23,228 bases of DNA, taken from a virus. The notes under the pieces are model-generated. The model saw nothing but the letters and a program-made list of their open reading frames with translations, searched no databases and was not told the DNA's origin. The position numbers and the translations under genes are program-made. The stretch lies in the IMG/VR virus record IMGVR_UViG_3300005264_000178, positions 1-23,228 of that record. One strand, written 5' to 3'. Below are positions 22,244-23,228 of this stretch, piece after piece (positions within the stretch are counted from its first letter, which is position 1; the number at the start of each line of letters is the position of its first letter).

Positions 22244-23228
22244 GTTTATTAGTTAAAAAAAATGGTAATGGAGCAGTTGATTCTGTAAATGGTAAAACAG
22301 GTGTTGTAGTTATAGATGCCGATGACATATCTGATGCTAGCACCGTTAAGAAGTTTATCAGCGGTGTAGCTCAAATATTTACAGGGCTTAAGACTTTCTC
22401 AAGCACATTAAAAGTGAATAATTCTGGAACTGGTGGAGTTACACTATCAAGCAACGCATCCGATACTGGACTAATTACAGCCGACAATTTAAGTCCAGCA
22501 AATCCCACAACAGGAATAAGTGAGGGAACAAATTTTGGATTTAATTCATCCCCATCTAATTTTTTCGGAATGGGATTAGCAGCAATTAGAAATTCTGCAT
22601 ATGATATTTGGTTCCAAACTGGAAATAACAATGGAGGCGGTTATAGATTTTACAAGGGTATAAATGAACTGGTTACAATATCGAAAGATGGTGATGTAGG
22701 TATAGACGCACCAAATCCAATAGAAAAACTCGACATTGACGGAAAAGCATCAAGTTCATTTATGAGAATGTGCAATGACAATACGGGTAGATTAGACAAT
22801 GAGGGATTGTATATTGGTGTTGCAGGGACATCGGGAGAAGGATATATTGGAACAAGACATAATAAAGCATTACATTTTAGAACAAACCAAATAGACGCTC
22901 TATTTATAGATGAAAATCAGAATGTAGGTATGAACACAACTACACCACAAGCAAAACTTGATGTAAACGGTTATATAAAATCCAAGCAATCTAATGTATG
23001 GGCGTATATTTCAACACCATCAGCAACTATAATAACAACAGCATCAACCTACTATCCAATACAGGGTACTTTTGTAAACGATATGATAGATTTTTCATCC
23101 GCAACAGTTGTAACTCCTGGTATAAAATATGATGGAACTTTAACACGAAAATTTAAAATCATTATTCAAGGTCAAGTATCAGCAGATAGCTCAAATACAA
23201 CGGTAACTTTAGGAATAAAGAAAAATGG
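22240..23228 (+). CDS. Tail fibre protein, 3' end beyond window
   Basis: The frame is open for 329 codons and runs off the right edge. The opening residues AVDSVNGKTGVVVIDADDIS are the typical N-terminal attachment motif of phage tail fibres. Later come two copies of the 'vGI...P..kLDv.G' motif, near residues 150-163 (GDVGIDAPNPIEKLDIDGKA) and 227-243 (NVGMNTTTPQAKLDVNGYIK), common in fibre proteins of Bacteroidota phages and in their chaperone-like trimeric stalks. Codons with C in third position (GCC, GAC, AGC, ATC, ACC, TTC) are clearly more frequent here than in the other tail genes, suggesting recent exchange. It would bind the host surface; the specific tip domain is beyond the window. 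Confidence 0.82.
   Translation, partial: MSLLVKKNGNGAVDSVNGKTGVVVIDADDISDASTVKKFISGVAQIFTGLKTFSSTLKVNNSGTGGVTLSSNASDTGLITADNLSPANPTTGISEGTNFGFNSSPSNFFGMGLAAIRNSAYDIWFQTGNNNGGGYRFYKGINELVTISKDGDVGIDAPNPIEKLDIDGKASSSFMRMCNDNTGRLDNEGLYIGVAGTSGEGYIGTRHNKALHFRTNQIDALFIDENQNVGMNTTTPQAKLDVNGYIKSKQSNVWAYISTPSATIITTASTYYPIQGTFVNDMIDFSSATVVTPGIKYDGTLTRKFKIIIQGQVSADSSNTTVTLGIKKN

Overview
The window is the packaging, head and tail part of a contractile-tailed (myovirus-like) bacteriophage or prophage. It is very AT-rich (about 30% GC by eye). Start codons sit in A-rich leaders rather than behind clear Shine-Dalgarno motifs. One good promoter has the Bacteroidota form (TTTG, 20-nt spacer, TAnnTTTG). Together these point to a phage of a Bacteroidota host, probably Flavobacteriia-like; this is inference, because no host gene is present. 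The closest overall plan is that of Mu and its relatives for the tail, with a lambda-type head: GpA-type terminase, lambda-type portal, ClpP-like protease, gpE-type capsid protein.

Layout. 1-3502 is transcribed leftward: two short genes (one a possible small terminase), the large terminase, then a promoter, a nucleotidyltransferase-like gene broken by a short tandem duplication, and an HNH homing-type endonuclease that runs off the left edge. From 3609 everything reads rightward. The head block is a gpW-like protein, the portal (interrupted by one in-frame TAG), the protease/scaffold, the decoration protein and the major capsid protein. The connector and tail block is an FII-like adaptor, tail terminator, sheath, tube, a tail assembly chaperone pair joined by a probable -1 frameshift, and the tape measure. 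The baseplate wedge block (gp46-, gp47- and gp48-like) is followed by two tandem NHL-propeller cassettes, the second damaged, and by a gpZ-like protein. The hub block (gpN-, gpP- and gp45-like) and a long tail fibre that runs off the right edge complete the window.

The most unusual features are noncoding. A perfect 22-bp palindrome between portal and protease contains a sequence matching the bacterial chromosomal ParB-binding parS consensus. Three related intergenic elements of about 130-150 nt, each with long inverted arms and (in two of them) a well-conserved AT-rich box, sit exactly at the joints before the chaperone/tape-measure, wedge and hub blocks. Compared with Mu, the wedge and hub blocks are in swapped order, so these elements mark the places where tail modules were rearranged. 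They may also be late promoters or RNA-processing sites.

No tRNA, rRNA, CRISPR array, integrase or transposase was seen. Function calls rest on reading the protein sequences, without database searches.
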